A DNA stretch of 64,000 nucleotides from CAWBQO01 sp963790965 (GCA_963790965.1 CAWBQO010000006.1:496001-560000); one strand, 5' to 3'; positions 1 through 10,011 are shown, numbered from the stretch's first letter. Numbers and translations: made by a program. Notes: a model not told the origin generated them from the letters alone.

Positions 1-972
1 CGCAAGGAACTCGCGGCGTTCAAGCCGACGCTTTTCCACATTGCGACGCCGGATATTCTCGGCAACCAGGCACTCAGGCTGGCGAAGAAGTGGGGCATAC
101 CGGCCGTCGCGTCGTACCACACGCACTTTAGCTCTTACCTGAAATACTACGGCTTCGAGGAGTTGGAGGGCTTTCTCTGGAAGTACCTCCGCCGGTTCTA
201 TCGCCAGTGCGAGCACATCTATGTGCCCTCGCAAAGCATGGCGGCGGTGCTCCGGGCACATGAGATCAAGCGCGGGCTGCGGCTCTGGCAGCGCGGCGTG
301 AACACGTCGCTCTTCAACCCTGAGCGGCGGTCGTCGGCGTGGCGGCAGACCATCGGACTCGAAGAAGACGAGGTGCTGATCACGTTCGTCGGTAGGCTCG
401 TCTGGGAAAAGGGCCTCGACGTGTACGCCAAGGTTATCGAGCGGCTGACGGAGAACGGCATCCCCCACCGCAGCATGATCGTGGGCGACGGACCGGCGCG
501 CGCCGAGCTTTCGGAGCGGCTGCCGGACACCATCTTCACCGGCCATATGGGCGGCGAAGCCCTCGCGCGCGCCTACGCCTCGTCTGACTTGTTTTTCTTC
601 CCGAGTGACACCGAGACATTCGGCAACGTCACGCTCGAGGCCATGGCTTCCGGGCTTCCCGCCGTCTGCGCCGACGCTACCGGCAGCAACGGACTCGTGC
701 AGCACGGCGTCACGGGAATGCTGGCCCCTCCGGGCGACGTGGACATCTTCTACGAGTACGTGAGCCAGATCGCAACCGACCCTGCGCTCCGCTATATCAT
801 GGGCGAGAACGCGGTGCTGCGGGCCATGGAGTACGAATGGGACACCATCCTCGCGCGTATCGCCGGCTATTACGACGAAATTCTGAACCCGGGGCGGGAA
901 GCCGGTGGTGACGGATCGGCCCAGCGGGTCCTCCCTGCCGTCGATGAAGCCGTGCTCATGCACCGCTCCTGA
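1..972 (+). CDS. GT4 glycosyltransferase, 5'-truncated by window edge
   Basis: The frame is open from base 1, so the start lies outside the window; an internal TTG at 163 is not the real start. The visible part has an N-domain HTHFSSYLKYYG segment, a GRLVWEKGLD loop, an SDTETFGNVTLEAMASGLP nucleotide-sugar motif with the EX7E-like pattern, and a C-terminal helix. This fits family GT4 (GT-B fold) and resembles GDP-mannose-dependent mannosyltransferases of the MgtA/SqdX type. It would transfer a sugar from a nucleotide donor at the cytoplasmic face of the membrane. A second GT4 gene follows in the same direction. The exact donor and acceptor cannot be read from sequence. Confidence 0.9.
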   Translation, partial: RKELAAFKPTLFHIATPDILGNQALRLAKKWGIPAVASYHTHFSSYLKYYGFEELEGFLWKYLRRFYRQCEHIYVPSQSMAAVLRAHEIKRGLRLWQRGVNTSLFNPERRSSAWRQTIGLEEDEVLITFVGRLVWEKGLDVYAKVIERLTENGIPHRSMIVGDGPARAELSERLPDTIFTGHMGGEALARAYASSDLFFFPSDTETFGNVTLEAMASGLPAVCADATGSNGLVQHGVTGMLAPPGDVDIFYEYVSQIATDPALRYIMGENAVLRAMEYEWDTILARIAGYYDEILNPGREAGGDGSAQRVLPAVDEAVLMHRS

Positions 973-1004
973 TTCCGAAACCGAAGAGACCAATCTATGC
1001 GGCC

Positions 1005-2192
1005 TTGCGGGCATCCCTCGCAGGGCCGTACTCTTTTAAGGCCGCATTGCCTCCGCCACCGAACTTGAACCAGACGCCGCTCCGGATCCTTTTCGTTTCG
1101 CATTCCGTGCCGCCCCCTGGCGCGTCGATGAAGAACCTCGGAGGCATGCAGCGCGTGGCGTCCGATTTGCTGGACGCGCTTGAGCGTTCGCACGATGCGC
1201 ACGTGCGCGACGTGCTGCTTCGAGCCTCCTGGCGGTGGACTCATGTCCGGATCGTGCCCTTTATGGCGGGCCTGCTCGCTCGGCTCCCCGCGCTGGCCGC
1301 GCGAGAACGAGCGGACGTGGTGCTCTTCTCTTCCATGGTCACCGCCGGGCTTGCACCCGCTCTTTCCGGCCGGATGCGGAAGGCGGGTGTGCGGATGGCG
1401 GCCATCGCGCACGGCCGCGACGTGACGCTTCCAAATGCTGCCTACCAGACGTGGCTGCCGCACGTTTTCGGCGCGCTCGACGCCGTACTACCCGTCAGCC
1501 TCGCCACCGGGGATGAATGCCTTGTGAGAGGCCTCCCGGCGGCCAAGGTATACGTCGTTCCGAACGGCATCCGGCTGCAAGAGATCGAGGCGCCCGCAGA
1601 GCGCGAATCAGCGCGCCGAGCCTTGCGCGAGAGCCTGCCCGACGACGCCTTCCTGCTTTGCAGCGCCGGGAGGCAGGTAGCGCGAAAGGGCTTTGCCTGG
1701 TTTGTCGACGCCGTGCTGCCCCGGTTGCCGGAGCGGGTGCATTACCTGCTCGCCGGTACGGGTCCGGAGGAGGGCGCGATCCGCGCGGCCGCTGAAAGGC
1801 ACGGATTGCACGATCGCGTGCATCTGCTCGGGCGCGTCGATGAGGCCGAACTGGCGCGACTCTACCGAGGAGCCGACCTGTTTATCATGCCCAACAGACC
1901 CGTTCCGGGGGACATGGAGGGATTCGGCGTCGTGCTGCTCGAAGCCGGTCTGCGCGGACTGTACACCGTTGCGGCTGCGCTGGAAGGCATTCTCGACGTG
2001 ATCACGGAAGGAGAGAACGGGAAGCTCGTGCCGAGCGGCGACCCGGCGGCGTTCGCCCGCGCGATCGAGCCGTATCTTGCAGACACCGCCCTGGCCGCGG
2101 CCGACGGCGCGCGCGCCGCCGGGTTCGTCCGCGAGCACTTTGGCTGGGACGCCGTGGCGGAAAGGTATGTTGAAACCCTCCGGCGCATCTGA
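1005..2192 (+). CDS. GT4 glycosyltransferase
   Basis: A 395-residue reading from TTG 1005, with GT-B architecture. The N-terminal Rossmann strand is LRILFVSHS (about residue 26), followed by GGMQRV, the hinge segment YVVPNGI, a GRQVARKGFAWFVDAV donor-binding loop, and PVPGDMEGFGVVLLEAGLRG carrying the E..GFG..LLEA signature. The start is unsure: the TTG at 1065 sits just before the first beta strand, and the ATG at 1128 would remove that strand. The gene lies 32 bases after the previous GT4 gene, so the two probably form a glycan operon. It ends 17 bases before the convergent RND exporter gene. Substrate unknown. Confidence 0.88.
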   Translation: MRASLAGPYSFKAALPPPPNLNQTPLRILFVSHSVPPPGASMKNLGGMQRVASDLLDALERSHDAHVRDVLLRASWRWTHVRIVPFMAGLLARLPALAARERADVVLFSSMVTAGLAPALSGRMRKAGVRMAAIAHGRDVTLPNAAYQTWLPHVFGALDAVLPVSLATGDECLVRGLPAAKVYVVPNGIRLQEIEAPAERESARRALRESLPDDAFLLCSAGRQVARKGFAWFVDAVLPRLPERVHYLLAGTGPEEGAIRAAAERHGLHDRVHLLGRVDEAELARLYRGADLFIMPNRPVPGDMEGFGVVLLEAGLRGLYTVAAALEGILDVITEGENGKLVPSGDPAAFARAIEPYLADTALAAADGARAAGFVREHFGWDAVAERYVETLRRI

Positions 2193-2209
2193 CGCTCACC
2201 GGCCCGCCG

Positions 2210-4780
2210 TCAATTCTCGACCGCGTGGCCCTGCGGACGGGAGGTGGCCACCAGTCGCCCCGAGCGCAGGTCCCGGTCCTCGATCCACTGAAGCAGCGCC
2301 GGCAGAAAGATAAGCGCCGCAAGCAGCGTCATGGCGATGCCCGCAACGGCCAGCGAGCCAATGGAGTGGAGGCCGGGATGGAAACTCAGCAGCAATCCGC
2401 CGAAGCCCACCATCGTCGTCAAAGAGGCCATCGAGATGTGCTCACCGGTCGAGCGAAGGACGTGAAGCAGCGAACCCGGCCCTTCTTCCCGGTAGCGATG
2501 GACGATGTGGACGCCCGCGTCGTTGCCGATGCCGAGAATGGCCGGCAGCACGACCAGGTTATAGAAGTTCAGCTTCAGATCGAGCACTTCCATGACGAGC
2601 ATCATCCACAGCAGCCCGACCACGAGCGGAATCAGCGCAAGCGTGGCCCACTTGATGGAGCGAAAGTTGATGAACATGAGCGCGACGACGAGCAGGAACG
2701 TCGCCCCGACCATCCACGGCGCTTCCGCCATCATCAGGCGCAGCATATCCGCCGCAACGAGGGACGTCGAGCCGGCGTGATAGACGCTTCCGTCGGCAGT
2801 GATTACCGTCCCCACATCCTGCGCGAACTTCATCGACTCGCGCCCGTCCGAGAGGCCCGCGGAGGGATAGATCATGACGAACGTGCCGAAGCTGCCCGAC
2901 CGCGTCATAAACTGCTTTTTAATGGACTCCGGCACCTCATCGATGGAGATGGCAGCCGTCGTGCCCGATGCGCGGCGCAGCCGGTCGAGGTCTTCCGATT
3001 CTTCGGCCTCCACAAAGGGGTTGGCGAGCAAGGCGCGGATGTCCGCGATGCGGGCGAGCTTGATCCTTTGCTGCTCAGGCTCCGACGGAAAGCGCTCTTG
3101 CAGGCTCTCCACGCGGCCGATGGACGGCGTGAGCGTGTCCGATGCGGCATACTTACGGATCGCCTCGACGATCGGCGTGACTTCGCTCGGATTGTCCACG
3201 ACGATGTAGGCGGGATTACGCCCGCCGTTTCCGCCGGAGGACGCAAGTCCGATAACGTCCGCCCGTTCATTGTAGGCTTTGTAAACCGGCTCCAGCTTCC
3301 CGAAGTTGTACTCGAACTGGACGCGCGGCACAAACACGAGCGCAAGTGCCACGGCCAGGAAGCTCCCGATCACGAGCGGCCGCGCGAAGGGCATCCGTTC
3401 GGCGTGTCCGTTCGTGTTCAATACCGGCGTCAGCGAGGCGGAGCCAAGGTTGAGCAGATGGTACTGCTCGAACAGCGAGAGCAGCGCCGGCAGCACCAGT
3501 GTCATCGAGATGAGGGCGAGCATGATGCCGGTTCCCGCAATAAAACCGAACTCGCTGAAGCCCTTGAAGTCTGCAAAGACCAGCACATAGAGCGCTGCCG
3601 CCGTCGTGAAGGCACCGATCGCTACGGCCTGGCCCGTGCTGGCGAAGGTAATCTCCGCCGCTTCCGCGACGCCGTGCCCGTGGCCGCGTTCCTCCGTGTA
3701 GCGGGCGTAAAAGTGAATGCCGTAGTCGATGCCGAGGCCGAAGAGCACGAGGCCCAGCGTGGAGGTCATCAGGTTCAGCGCGCCGAAGGCGAGGTATGCG
3801 AGGCCGAACGTCCACGAGAGGCTCATAAAGAGCGGGATGCCGATGATGAACGCGAGCAGCGGCGTTCTCGCCAGCTCGGAAAGGAAGATGCGCCATGAAA
3901 AGCCCGCCTTGCTCCGCGCGCGTACGCCTTTGTAGAAAAAGTAGACGATGACCATGAGCAGCACGGCCGACACACCCGCACCAAAGGAGCCAAATACGTC
4001 GTTCGTAATGGCGCGCACCTCGATAGATTGCCGGAGCAGGCGGCCCGCCGTGGTGACCTGCATCGCCGGGTCATACTGCTCGGGGTTCGTCTCGGCTATC
4101 GTCTCATCCAGGCTTTCATAAAGGTTTTCGATGAAGCCGATGTTCGTCTGCGCGCCAGAGGGAAAGAAGCGGAGCACGAGCACGGTACTGTCCTCCGAAA
4201 CGGCGTACTCTTTGCCAACAATGTCATCGTAGACCGTCGCCAGCGCCATGCCGCCGTCGGGCGTCGCAGCGGGTTCGGCTGAGGCATCGGCCTCGTCCTC
4301 ATCCTCGAGATCAAAGAAGAACGGATTGGCCTCGAGGCTTGCCTCTTCGATCTTGTCCTCGAGAAAGGTTTCGAGGCTGTCTATCTCGTCGAGCGTGGCG
4401 AAGTAGAGGGCATTGTCCTTCAGGAACTCCGTATCGCGCCGGTACTCGACGCGGGTAAGGAACGGCTCGCCGTCGTCCTGCTTCATCGCCAGCGCGCGCG
4501 GGATGAGCGCCTCGGCGAACGCCTGATTGTGCTCGAAGGACGGGCTGACGATGGCAACGGCCACATCGCTCTCGCCGCCAACCGTATTGCGCAGCTTCTC
4601 CAGCGCCTGAACGCTCGCGTAATCCTGGGGAATCAGGTTCGCGAGGTCCATGTCGATGCGCAGATGCGACGCTGAATACAGTCCAAGCGCCGTCAGCAGC
4701 GCCGCAACCCCAAGCACGAGCCAGGGGCGTCGCACTACGAACCGAATGACCGGCCGCAGGGCTTCAAAAAGTCGTTCCAT
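2210..4780 (-). CDS. RND/MMPL-family exporter
   Basis: An 856-residue polytopic membrane protein with the duplicated RND layout: TM1 near residues 17-38, a large periplasmic loop, a five-to-six helix bundle with LVLFGLGIDYGIHFYARY (about residues 345-362), then a second loop and bundle with LGIGNDAGVHIVHRYREE near residue 745. The charged GxxxD-type motifs in TM4 and TM10 fit proton-driven transport. The family includes MmpL and HpnN lipid exporters, so a lipid or hydrophobic cargo is likely, though it cannot be read from sequence. A DUF3047-type secreted protein gene lies 42 bases upstream on the same strand and probably shares its transcript. The loop after residue 170 is unusually acidic. 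Confidence 0.85.
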   Translation of the reverse strand: MERLFEALRPVIRFVVRRPWLVLGVAALLTALGLYSASHLRIDMDLANLIPQDYASVQALEKLRNTVGGESDVAVAIVSPSFEHNQAFAEALIPRALAMKQDDGEPFLTRVEYRRDTEFLKDNALYFATLDEIDSLETFLEDKIEEASLEANPFFFDLEDEDEADASAEPAATPDGGMALATVYDDIVGKEYAVSEDSTVLVLRFFPSGAQTNIGFIENLYESLDETIAETNPEQYDPAMQVTTAGRLLRQSIEVRAITNDVFGSFGAGVSAVLLMVIVYFFYKGVRARSKAGFSWRIFLSELARTPLLAFIIGIPLFMSLSWTFGLAYLAFGALNLMTSTLGLVLFGLGIDYGIHFYARYTEERGHGHGVAEAAEITFASTGQAVAIGAFTTAAALYVLVFADFKGFSEFGFIAGTGIMLALISMTLVLPALLSLFEQYHLLNLGSASLTPVLNTNGHAERMPFARPLVIGSFLAVALALVFVPRVQFEYNFGKLEPVYKAYNERADVIGLASSGGNGGRNPAYIVVDNPSEVTPIVEAIRKYAASDTLTPSIGRVESLQERFPSEPEQQRIKLARIADIRALLANPFVEAEESEDLDRLRRASGTTAAISIDEVPESIKKQFMTRSGSFGTFVMIYPSAGLSDGRESMKFAQDVGTVITADGSVYHAGSTSLVAADMLRLMMAEAPWMVGATFLLVVALMFINFRSIKWATLALIPLVVGLLWMMLVMEVLDLKLNFYNLVVLPAILGIGNDAGVHIVHRYREEGPGSLLHVLRSTGEHISMASLTTMVGFGGLLLSFHPGLHSIGSLAVAGIAMTLLAALIFLPALLQWIEDRDLRSGRLVATSRPQGHAVEN

Positions 4781-4822
4781 GGTGGGTGAGAGAATGGACC
4801 TGAAAGACGCGGGAGGCGGATG

Positions 4823-5530
4823 TTACGGCTTCAACATGATGTTGTCGAAGTCAACCTCGGCGAGCGTCTTGGTGTCGTCGGAGTCGCTCCAGAGGGTGAT
4901 CGAAAAAGGTTTGTTCGGAGCGCTGTTACCGAAGAGTTCTTTGTAATCCTTCGCCACGTCGCGCTCAACCGACTTCCATTCACCCGTTCCGTCGAGGCCG
5001 CTCGACACGACAATGACTTTGACCGGGCCGTGCGAAACGGTCGCGCCGACGGGAAGCGTCGTGCTGTAGGTGTACTTGATCGAGTGCGGACGGCCAAGCC
5101 AGTCCTTGCGGTCGAACGTCACGTAAACGGCGGCACCAGAGTCGTTGACCTTGTCCTCGCGGGCACCCACAGGCAGGCTCAGGGCGCGCCATTTCCAGGC
5201 GAGCTTCGAGAGGCCGGAGAGCTTCCAATCGAACTCGGACGCTTTGACTGTGATGCGGCGCGATTCGTTCATGATGTGCGCCCGAAGGAACTTGTTCTTG
5301 CCCTCCTTCTCGATCGTCATCTGTTCGTTCTCGCTGATGTCGGCCCTTAGCGGGACGAACTTCTCGGTGCGATGATCAAAAAAGCGCCACTGCGTAGGAA
5401 TCCACCCCACCTTTTCGGCCTGGAAGTCATCGATGACCACGGCTCCGGGGGGTGGGCTTTGGGCAGGGGCGGGTGAAACGGCAACCGTGGCAGCGACCAC
5501 GCCGAGAAGTAGTATATTCTTAAAAGACAT
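4823..5530 (-). CDS. DUF3047-like secreted protein
   Basis: I prefer the ATG at 5530, which opens MSFKNILLLGVVAATVAVSP, a typical signal peptide ending at an Ala-Gln cleavage site. The ATG at 5557 would add nine residues ahead of it. The mature part of about 210 residues has IDDFQ, WKWRALSLP, a KYTYST segment and a C-terminal DFDNIMLKP strand. This jelly-roll-like pattern matches what I recall of DUF3047 proteins. Function is unknown. It sits upstream of and co-directional with the RND exporter, so it may act at the outer face of the membrane with it, by inference from context only. Confidence 0.72.
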   Translation of the reverse strand: MSFKNILLLGVVAATVAVSPAPAQSPPPGAVVIDDFQAEKVGWIPTQWRFFDHRTEKFVPLRADISENEQMTIEKEGKNKFLRAHIMNESRRITVKASEFDWKLSGLSKLAWKWRALSLPVGAREDKVNDSGAAVYVTFDRKDWLGRPHSIKYTYSTTLPVGATVSHGPVKVIVVSSGLDGTGEWKSVERDVAKDYKELFGNSAPNKPFSITLWSDSDDTKTLAEVDFDNIMLKP

Positions 5531-6501
5531 AGGCTTCGTCTTGCACACTCTTGGCACTTATCCGGAACCCTATACAGGTGCAAGGGGCGTGCCAAACGGA
5601 CAAACTCCTGTTCCGGGTGCCGGACCGTAGTACGAGCAGGCCACCCTCGGGGTTCATCCCCGCCTTGTAACGGCTCCGCCGGCGCTCATGAGGTCGCTGA
5701 AATAGGGTGGATCCTGCCCAGGCGTAGAAGGTTGTGCGAAAAAAATCAACAGCGCCTTAGCGCAAGGCTGCAGTGCTTCGTTCCTCTCAGCGTGACAAGT
5801 AACAGGCGTTCCGCCTTCCCGGTGCTCCAGATGTGCCCGACTTCTCCGTCCGCCCACGGTGTCATCCCGACCAAGGCGGCGCTACAGGCCCTCATCATGA
5901 ACCCACCTCACCCGCCGCCGCGCGGAGGGACCTCCTAACCCGCGCAGAGAATAACCGCCGGCTCCCGCGCCGCTCCCCACGAGCGCTTTCTTCGCCTCCT
6001 CGACCTCCCCAGTGCACCGAAGGATCTGCGCTTGCCGTAGCCTGAGATGCTTCGCTTCGCTCAGCATGACACGGGGGGAATGTTCTACTTTTCTTGTACT
6101 CGTTCGATTTTCGCCTCCTCCATCCTCCCGGAATGTCATCCTGAGCGCAGCGAAGGATCTGTTTTCTTTCGCGGCCTGAGACGCTACGGTGCGCCCGCAT
6201 GAATCGGTAGGGCCGTTCTGCCCATCCTGTGCTCATCACGTTCCCGGTTCACCCTGCCTGGGGTGTAACCCTGAGCGCAGTGAAGGATCTGTTTTCCTGA
6301 AGGCCGAGATGCTACGCTTCGCCGGCATAACAAGCGGGGAGTGTGCTGCTTCTCTAAATGTCCTCTCTCTGCCACACACGCTGCGAAATGCCAGGGTGTC
6401 ACAGCCCGGCAAGTCCGCCGAGTTTCGCTCGGCGGCGCGCCTTGCTCTCTACGCTCTTCAGCATTGCGGCCCTGTGCGGCCACAGCAGCGAACACTTGGG
6501 C
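5531..6501. other. Non-coding gap with dispersed repeat copies
   Basis: No convincing gene. The stretch holds several copies of the repeat core tcctgagcgcagcgaaggat, forward near 6138 and diverged near 6268. Reverse or partial copies lie near 6048-6075 (cttcgctcagcatgacac) and 5780-5800. The pair at about 6050 and 6138 faces outward, as in paired REP-like elements. Reading frames across it are low-complexity shadows. Confidence 0.6.
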
Positions 6502-7503
6502 TTAGCCCACCGCTACGAGGTCGCCGACGGGCACATACACCGGCTCCTCTGCCGCAACCGGTGCGGCCGCGGGCCGGGGCAGGGTGCGGCGGTCGATCCG
6601 CATGAGGAGCGGGAAGAGGACGAAGTTGAAGACTTTGTCCAGCATGGCCGCCGTCAGGAGCATTCCTGCCATTCCGGCTGCGGAAATGTCCATGATCGGG
6701 GACATGGCGAGCGAAGCGCCGATGAAGATCAGGTCGCGTGCGGGCAGGAGAGGAATGCGGCTCGTGACGATCGAAGTGGCCAGGAGCGTGCACCAGACCG
6801 TCAGGCTGACGTGCGGCATCACGACGGCCCACTGAATGACCTGCAGCGTGTGCGTCAGCGTGAGGCGGCCCAGGTGTATCAGCATGGTCCGCCTCATATT
6901 GCCGGAATCCATGTTGAAAAGCGAGTGGCGGAACCGGAAACCGAGTCCCGTTGCGGCCGCAATGACGGCCAGCACGGCAGCGGCCTGCAAGAGATGCCCC
7001 GCTACGAAGCCTTCCGGCAGAATCACCTGCCCGAGCAAGAACATGCCGGCCAGCACGGAAAGCGCAAAGAACGTGGAAGTGAGCGACGAGAGGATCGCAT
7101 TGTCCTTGATCAGGCCGAGGATGCGGCGGTCCGAGAGGGGTACGCGCTTCTTGGCCCACACGTAAAGGAAAACTTCGCCGGTATAGCCGAGGAGGTCCTT
7201 GTTGTAGATCCGCTTGCGAATGGCAGCCGGGGCGGTGTCGCGCAGGCGCGTGCCGAAGGTGCGGCCGTAGATTAGCGTCTCCGCGATCGGCAGGGAAGCG
7301 TAGTTGAAGAGAAAGATGAGGTAAAAGATCGGGTTCGTCGGGAGCGAAGAACCGATCTCTCCCCATCCGACGTGGCTCAGCCGGTAGGCAAGGACGCCGT
7401 AGACGAGAGCGGTAAATGCATACCCAACGCGCTTGCCGGCCTTCTGAAACGCCGGATCGCGGCCCCAAGCCGCAAGCTTTTCTTTTATAGATCCAACAGT
7501 CAT
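6502..7503 (-). CDS. Polytopic membrane protein, UPF0104/flippase-like
   Basis: I choose ATG 7503 (MTVGSIKEKL); the longer reading to 7563 overlaps the upstream glycosyltransferase gene. About 333 residues with roughly eight hydrophobic helices (for example FYLIFLFNYASLP and AAAVLAVIAAATGLGF), a basic loop and a short Pro/Ala-rich cytoplasmic tail. The layout resembles the lysylphosphatidylglycerol-synthase TM / UPF0104 group, often found next to glycosyltransferases. I see no diagnostic motif, so a role in lipid or glycan handling is inferred. It is co-directional with the GT4 gene starting at 8602, with a 37-base gap. Confidence 0.6.
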   Translation of the reverse strand: MTVGSIKEKLAAWGRDPAFQKAGKRVGYAFTALVYGVLAYRLSHVGWGEIGSSLPTNPIFYLIFLFNYASLPIAETLIYGRTFGTRLRDTAPAAIRKRIYNKDLLGYTGEVFLYVWAKKRVPLSDRRILGLIKDNAILSSLTSTFFALSVLAGMFLLGQVILPEGFVAGHLLQAAAVLAVIAAATGLGFRFRHSLFNMDSGNMRRTMLIHLGRLTLTHTLQVIQWAVVMPHVSLTVWCTLLATSIVTSRIPLLPARDLIFIGASLAMSPIMDISAAGMAGMLLTAAMLDKVFNFVLFPLLMRIDRRTLPRPAAAPVAAEEPVYVPVGDLVAVG

Positions 7504-7540
7504 AAGCGAGTTCAAGACCGGCAGCCTTCTGCCGGGCGTT

Positions 7541-8602
7541 CTATATCCGTTCCAACATTGCATTTATAGCAGGGAGACTCGACGCGCGGCCGCCTTCCCT
7601 CTCGGCGTAGGCGCGCGCTGAAACGGCCATCGCGTTCAAGCGAGCCGTGTCCTGCAGCAGGGCACCGATTTCGCCGGGAACCTCCGAAGAACCAAGACGC
7701 AGCCCACGCGCGGAAGGTAACACGTCCGGCGCGATCGCGCGGCCGAAAGCAACACAAGGCAAACCACATGCCGCAGCTTCGCCGAGCACGCGGGGGAAAT
7801 AGTCGCGCAGCCCGGCGTGCATGAAGATACGCCCCCGATTGAGCCATTTCGGCAGATCGGCGTTTGGCTTCTGGCCGATCCAGTGGATCTTCGGGTACTT
7901 TCGGCGAAGCGCCTCTTCTGCGGGTCCGCCGCCGATCACGGCCACGCTGAACCTTTCGGACAGCGCCCCGAGGGCGTCGTAATTCTTGTAGTGTGAAAGC
8001 AGGCGTCCGACGGAGACGACATCCCACGTCTTCTCCACCTCAGGCATCGGGCGAAAGCGGTCCGTGTCGACCGACTTCGGGAGGCGGATGAGGCGCTCTT
8101 GATCCACCGGCTGCCGCCAGAAACGCTTGCCCGGCCGGGAGAGCTGGTCCCGCTGAAACTCCGTCTCGTACAGCACGGCAGCCGCTTTCGGCACCTGCGC
8201 CGTGTAGTAAGTCCCCCCGATGATAAAAGCGAAAGGACGCCTCTGCGGCAGGAGATGCTTCTTTATCAGCCGCTCCCCCACCCCGCCATCGGTGCCTTTG
8301 AGCACGTACAGATCGGCCGGATGCTCGCGGGCATACTGAACGAGCGCGTCGCTGTAGTCGAACTTGGTTCTTGCCGAGGTGTGGCTCTGGGCAAAGAGGC
8401 GAACGGTGTACGGCGCGCCGATCCCGTCATGCGCCGATGGATAAGCGCCCGGCGCGCGGTCGACGCCCCAAAGCTCCACATCGTGACCCAGACCTGCCGT
8501 GAGCGCCGGCATCCAGCGGTCCCGGTTCTCCAGGCGCAGCCACGCCTCGGTGGAGGGCTGGTCGTGGTAGACCGGGTAAGTCTGTACGTAAACGATGCGC
8601 AA
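7541..8602 (-). CDS. GT4-like glycosyltransferase
   Basis: 353 residues. It begins MRIVYVQTYPVYHDQPSTEA, and the C-domain has VSVGRLLSHYKNYDAL (sugar-nucleotide loop), IGQKPNADLPKWLNRGRIFM and FPRVLGEAAACGLPCVAFG, the degenerate E..GLP motif of GT4 enzymes. The N-terminal domain carries KGTDGGVGERLIKKHLLP. It is the first gene of a minus-strand pair with the polytopic membrane protein. A UDP-glucuronate epimerase gene lies divergently 180 bases away, so acidic polysaccharide assembly is a reasonable role. Donor specificity cannot be read. Confidence 0.8.
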   Translation of the reverse strand: MRIVYVQTYPVYHDQPSTEAWLRLENRDRWMPALTAGLGHDVELWGVDRAPGAYPSAHDGIGAPYTVRLFAQSHTSARTKFDYSDALVQYAREHPADLYVLKGTDGGVGERLIKKHLLPQRRPFAFIIGGTYYTAQVPKAAAVLYETEFQRDQLSRPGKRFWRQPVDQERLIRLPKSVDTDRFRPMPEVEKTWDVVSVGRLLSHYKNYDALGALSERFSVAVIGGGPAEEALRRKYPKIHWIGQKPNADLPKWLNRGRIFMHAGLRDYFPRVLGEAAACGLPCVAFGRAIAPDVLPSARGLRLGSSEVPGEIGALLQDTARLNAMAVSARAYAEREGGRASSLPAINAMLERI

Positions 8603-8785
8603 AGCGCCGCCGAGTTGGTCGAGACAAACGGATCGGCGGCAAACTACCTTGCTAAAAGGGGGAAGTTTCAGTAGTAGTGACGGCCGCGGGAATCATTGTT
8701 CGACGCCGTTCCGTATTTTTGACGCCTTACGGCTCGCCCTGCACTGGGCGCCCACAAGTATCCTCTCGCGCATCCCGGATTCTCA

Positions 8786-9823
8786 ATGGCCCTTGCATCG
8801 GAAGCACGGCAACTCATCCTCGTTACCGGCGCGGCCGGGTTCATCGGTAGTCACGTGGCTGCCCGGCTACTGGACGACGGCCACAGGGTGGTGGGCATCG
8901 ACAATCTCTCGCCTTACTACGATGTGTCGCTTAAGGAAGCCCGCCTGGATCGTCTTCGGCCTAATCCGCTCTTCGAGTTCTCGCCAATCGACGTGGCCGA
9001 CCGGGAGCGCGTGGCACGGCTCTTCACCGACAACCGCTTCGACCGGGTGATTCACCTTGCGGCTCAGGCGGGCGTGCGGTATTCGCTCGAAAACCCGGCA
9101 GCGTACATAGACAGCAACGTTGTCGGGTTTGCGAATGTGCTCGAAGGGTGCCGCCACAGCAAAGTGGGCCACCTCGTGTTTGCCTCCTCGTCGTCCGTTT
9201 ACGGAGCCAACCGGAAGATGCCCTTCTCGACGCACGATGGCGTGGATCATCCCGTTTCCCTCTACGCGGCCACGAAGAAGTCGAACGAGCTGCTCGCCCA
9301 CACCTATGCGCATCTGTTCGGACTGCCGGTGACGGGCCTCCGGTTCTTTACGGTGTATGGACCCTGGGGGCGGCCGGACATGTCGTACTTCCTCTTCACC
9401 CGCGCCATTCTCGAGGGCAAACCCATTCAGGTGTTCAACGGCGGCCGGATGCGGAGGGACTTCACGTACGTGGACGATGTGGTTGAAGGCGTTGTGAGGG
9501 TGATGAACACGCTCCCGGAGCCGAATACAGACTGGAATGCCGAAGACCCCGACCCGCCGACGAGCTACGCGCCCTACCGGATCTACAACATCGGCAACCA
9601 CCAGCCCGTCCAGCTAATGGCCTTCATCGAAGCTATAGAAAGCGCTCTTGGGAAGGAAGCCGTGAAGGAAATGCGGCCTTTGCAGCCGGGTGATGTCGTA
9701 GACACCTACGCCGACGTGAGCGACCTGCAAGCCGCCATCGGCTTCGTCCCCGCGACCCCGATGGAAGAAGGCGTCCGCCGGTTCGTAGCGTGGTACAGGG
9801 GCTTTTACGGAGACGATGACTGA
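8786..9823 (+). CDS. UDP-glucuronate 4-epimerase-type NAD(P) sugar epimerase
   Basis: 345 residues, full length for the family. The Rossmann motif GAAGFIGSH is at about residues 16-24. The Ser-Tyr-Lys catalytic set is SSSSVYG followed by LYAATKKSNELLAHTY (YxxxK). The segment TGLRFFTVYGPWGRPDM is characteristic of UDP-glucuronate 4-epimerases rather than GalE. The enzyme interconverts UDP-glucuronate and UDP-galacturonate in the cytoplasm, supplying an acidic sugar. Its position beside glycosyltransferases suggests it feeds their glycan. The start ATG at 8786 is eight residues ahead of the first strand and fits well. Confidence 0.9.
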   Translation: MALASEARQLILVTGAAGFIGSHVAARLLDDGHRVVGIDNLSPYYDVSLKEARLDRLRPNPLFEFSPIDVADRERVARLFTDNRFDRVIHLAAQAGVRYSLENPAAYIDSNVVGFANVLEGCRHSKVGHLVFASSSSVYGANRKMPFSTHDGVDHPVSLYAATKKSNELLAHTYAHLFGLPVTGLRFFTVYGPWGRPDMSYFLFTRAILEGKPIQVFNGGRMRRDFTYVDDVVEGVVRVMNTLPEPNTDWNAEDPDPPTSYAPYRIYNIGNHQPVQLMAFIEAIESALGKEAVKEMRPLQPGDVVDTYADVSDLQAAIGFVPATPMEEGVRRFVAWYRGFYGDDD

Positions 9824-10011
9824 TCCTATTCTTCGCAGGTCAATGAAGCAGGTAGATGTGGGCCTGATCCCTTGACCAGAACTGCTATTGCCTCTGAGCT
9901 GCGAGCGAGCCGCCGGTAAGCGCATCCCTCTGGTGCGGCTCAATGTCTTCATGATGAATGAGCCACGATAGCTCAGATGGAAGAATACTCCTCTTACAAA
10001 CGGGCAAAACA

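Noticed and set aside
2225..3898. 557-residue plus-strand frame opposite the RND exporter
   Set aside because: Highly Arg/Glu/His-rich translation typical of an antisense shadow; the RND protein is clearly the real gene.
9965..10011. tRNA-like word tagctcagatgg near the end of the epimerase-barrel gap
   Set aside because: It resembles a D-arm box, but no T-arm (ggttcga) or acceptor pairing follows within 90 bases.
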